Shown: positions 5,318-5,857 of the stretch, one piece after another | Numbering within the stretch: position 1 is the first letter of the stretch | Layout: the number at the start of each line of letters is the position of its first letter | From: Lachnospiraceae bacterium | Lineage (GTDB): Bacteria > Bacillota_A > Clostridia > Lachnospirales > Lachnospiraceae | Assembly (NCBI GenBank): GCA_017613055.1 | Contig: JAGAES010000092.1 | Coordinates: forward strand, 1 to 5,857 | Direction: 5' to 3' | Length of the DNA stretch: 5,857 nucleotides | The notes under the pieces: model-generated | What the model was told of the DNA's origin: nothing | What the model saw: the letters and a program-made list of their open reading frames with translations, nothing else | Database searches by the model: none | Made by a program: the position numbers and the translations under genes

Positions 5318-5857
5318 ATGTCAGAAGAAGAGAAGAAGGAACAGGCCCCCGATGAGGAGATAATGACGGGTGCCGAAGAGGTTTCCGCCGGGCAGACCGA
5401 AGAAACCGCCGCTGAACCGGAGTCATTGAAGCCGGAACCGGAAATGGGCGGAAAGGATTCGGACCGGAAGAAGAAAAAGGATAAGAATAAGAACAAGACG
5501 GATAAGAAGGATGAAGAAATTGCCGTTCTTAAGGATAAGCTCCTTCGTCAGCAGGCCGAATTCATCAACTTCAGAAACCGTACGGAGAAAGAAAAATCCC
5601 AGATGTTCGAAGTCGGTGCGAAGAGCATGCTTGAGAAGATGCTTCCGACCATTGACAATTTTGAAAGAGGACTTGCGATGCTTACGGATGAGCAGAAGCA
5701 GGAACCTTTCGCACAGGGGATGGAGAAGACCTACCGGCAGATGCTCGCGGCGCTTGAGAGTGCCGGGGTGAAGCAGATTGAAGCGGTCGGACAGCCGTTT
5801 GACCCGAATCTGCATAACGCGGTCATGCATGTTAGTGATGATTCCGTCGGCGAGAAC
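5318..5857 (+). CDS. grpE: GrpE, DnaK nucleotide exchange factor (3' end outside window)
   Basis: The frame runs open from ATG 5318 to the window edge, giving 180 residues and lacking only the end. Recognition rests on the coiled-coil to core region: AEFINFRNRTEKEK (80-93), the LEKMLPTIDNFERGL stretch (105-119), and the beta-domain signature VGQPFDPNLHNAVMHV (157-172) with the expected GEN at the cut. GrpE is a homodimer that releases ADP from DnaK and also acts as a thermosensor. The N-terminus is a disordered acidic tail (1-45) followed by an unusual Lys-rich block (about 46-65, with KKKKDKNKNK), then the long helix. GGAG at 5306-5309, eight bases upstream, supports this ATG over an in-frame GTG at 5309, which has no well-spaced site. 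It is the second gene of the CIRCE operon; dnaK would be expected next. Confidence 0.95.
   Translation, partial: MSEEEKKEQAPDEEIMTGAEEVSAGQTEETAAEPESLKPEPEMGGKDSDRKKKKDKNKNKTDKKDEEIAVLKDKLLRQQAEFINFRNRTEKEKSQMFEVGAKSMLEKMLPTIDNFERGLAMLTDEQKQEPFAQGMEKTYRQMLAALESAGVKQIEAVGQPFDPNLHNAVMHVSDDSVGEN

Noticed and set aside
5511..5771. Second plus-strand open frame inside grpE
   Set aside because: It is out of frame with the clearly recognisable GrpE reading frame, and its Arg/Ser-rich product is typical of a shadow frame.

Overview
The window looks like chromosomal housekeeping DNA from a low-to-mid GC Firmicute, most likely a Clostridia member of the Lachnospiraceae type. The evidence is the gene order lepA-hemW-hrcA-grpE, a CIRCE operator in front of hrcA, strong AGGAGG-type ribosome binding sites, and a short S20 protein of the clostridial kind (N-terminus MANIKSAKKRI). 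The taxonomic call rests on recognition of the proteins and their order, not on a database search.

Layout from left to right: (1) positions 48-605 (+) carry a small secreted, probably lipid-anchored protein of unknown function. (2) It converges on rpsT (705-968, -), and the 99 bases between them hold two hairpins whose U-tracts both serve the rpsT direction. (3) Positions 969-1170 are a divergent control region with back-to-back sigma-A-type promoters for rpsT (-) and lepA (+), plus a compact hairpin in the rpsT leader. (4) lepA (1171-2985) overlaps or abuts hemW (2975-4093), so the two form one transcription unit closed by a terminator at about 4099-4133. (5) Positions 4094-4273 hold that terminator, nested inverted repeats, an extended -10 promoter and a perfect CIRCE element. 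(6) hrcA (4274-5293) is followed 24 bases later by grpE (5318 onward), which runs off the right edge. dnaK and dnaJ would be expected beyond it.

Functionally, rpsT and lepA both serve the ribosome (30S assembly; the EF4 GTPase). HemW is a radical-SAM-family heme chaperone. HrcA represses the class I heat-shock operon through CIRCE, and GrpE is the nucleotide exchange factor of DnaK, so repressor and target genes form an autoregulated unit.

I found no mobile element, CRISPR array, tRNA, rRNA or defence system, and nothing that I would call a new biological system. The points most worth a second look are the structured rpsT leader, the absence of the sporulation genes (gpr, spoIIP) that often sit between rpsT and lepA in relatives, the non-canonical lipobox of the first protein, and the Lys-rich insert in the GrpE N-terminus. 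No gene-free stretch exceeds about 200 bases.
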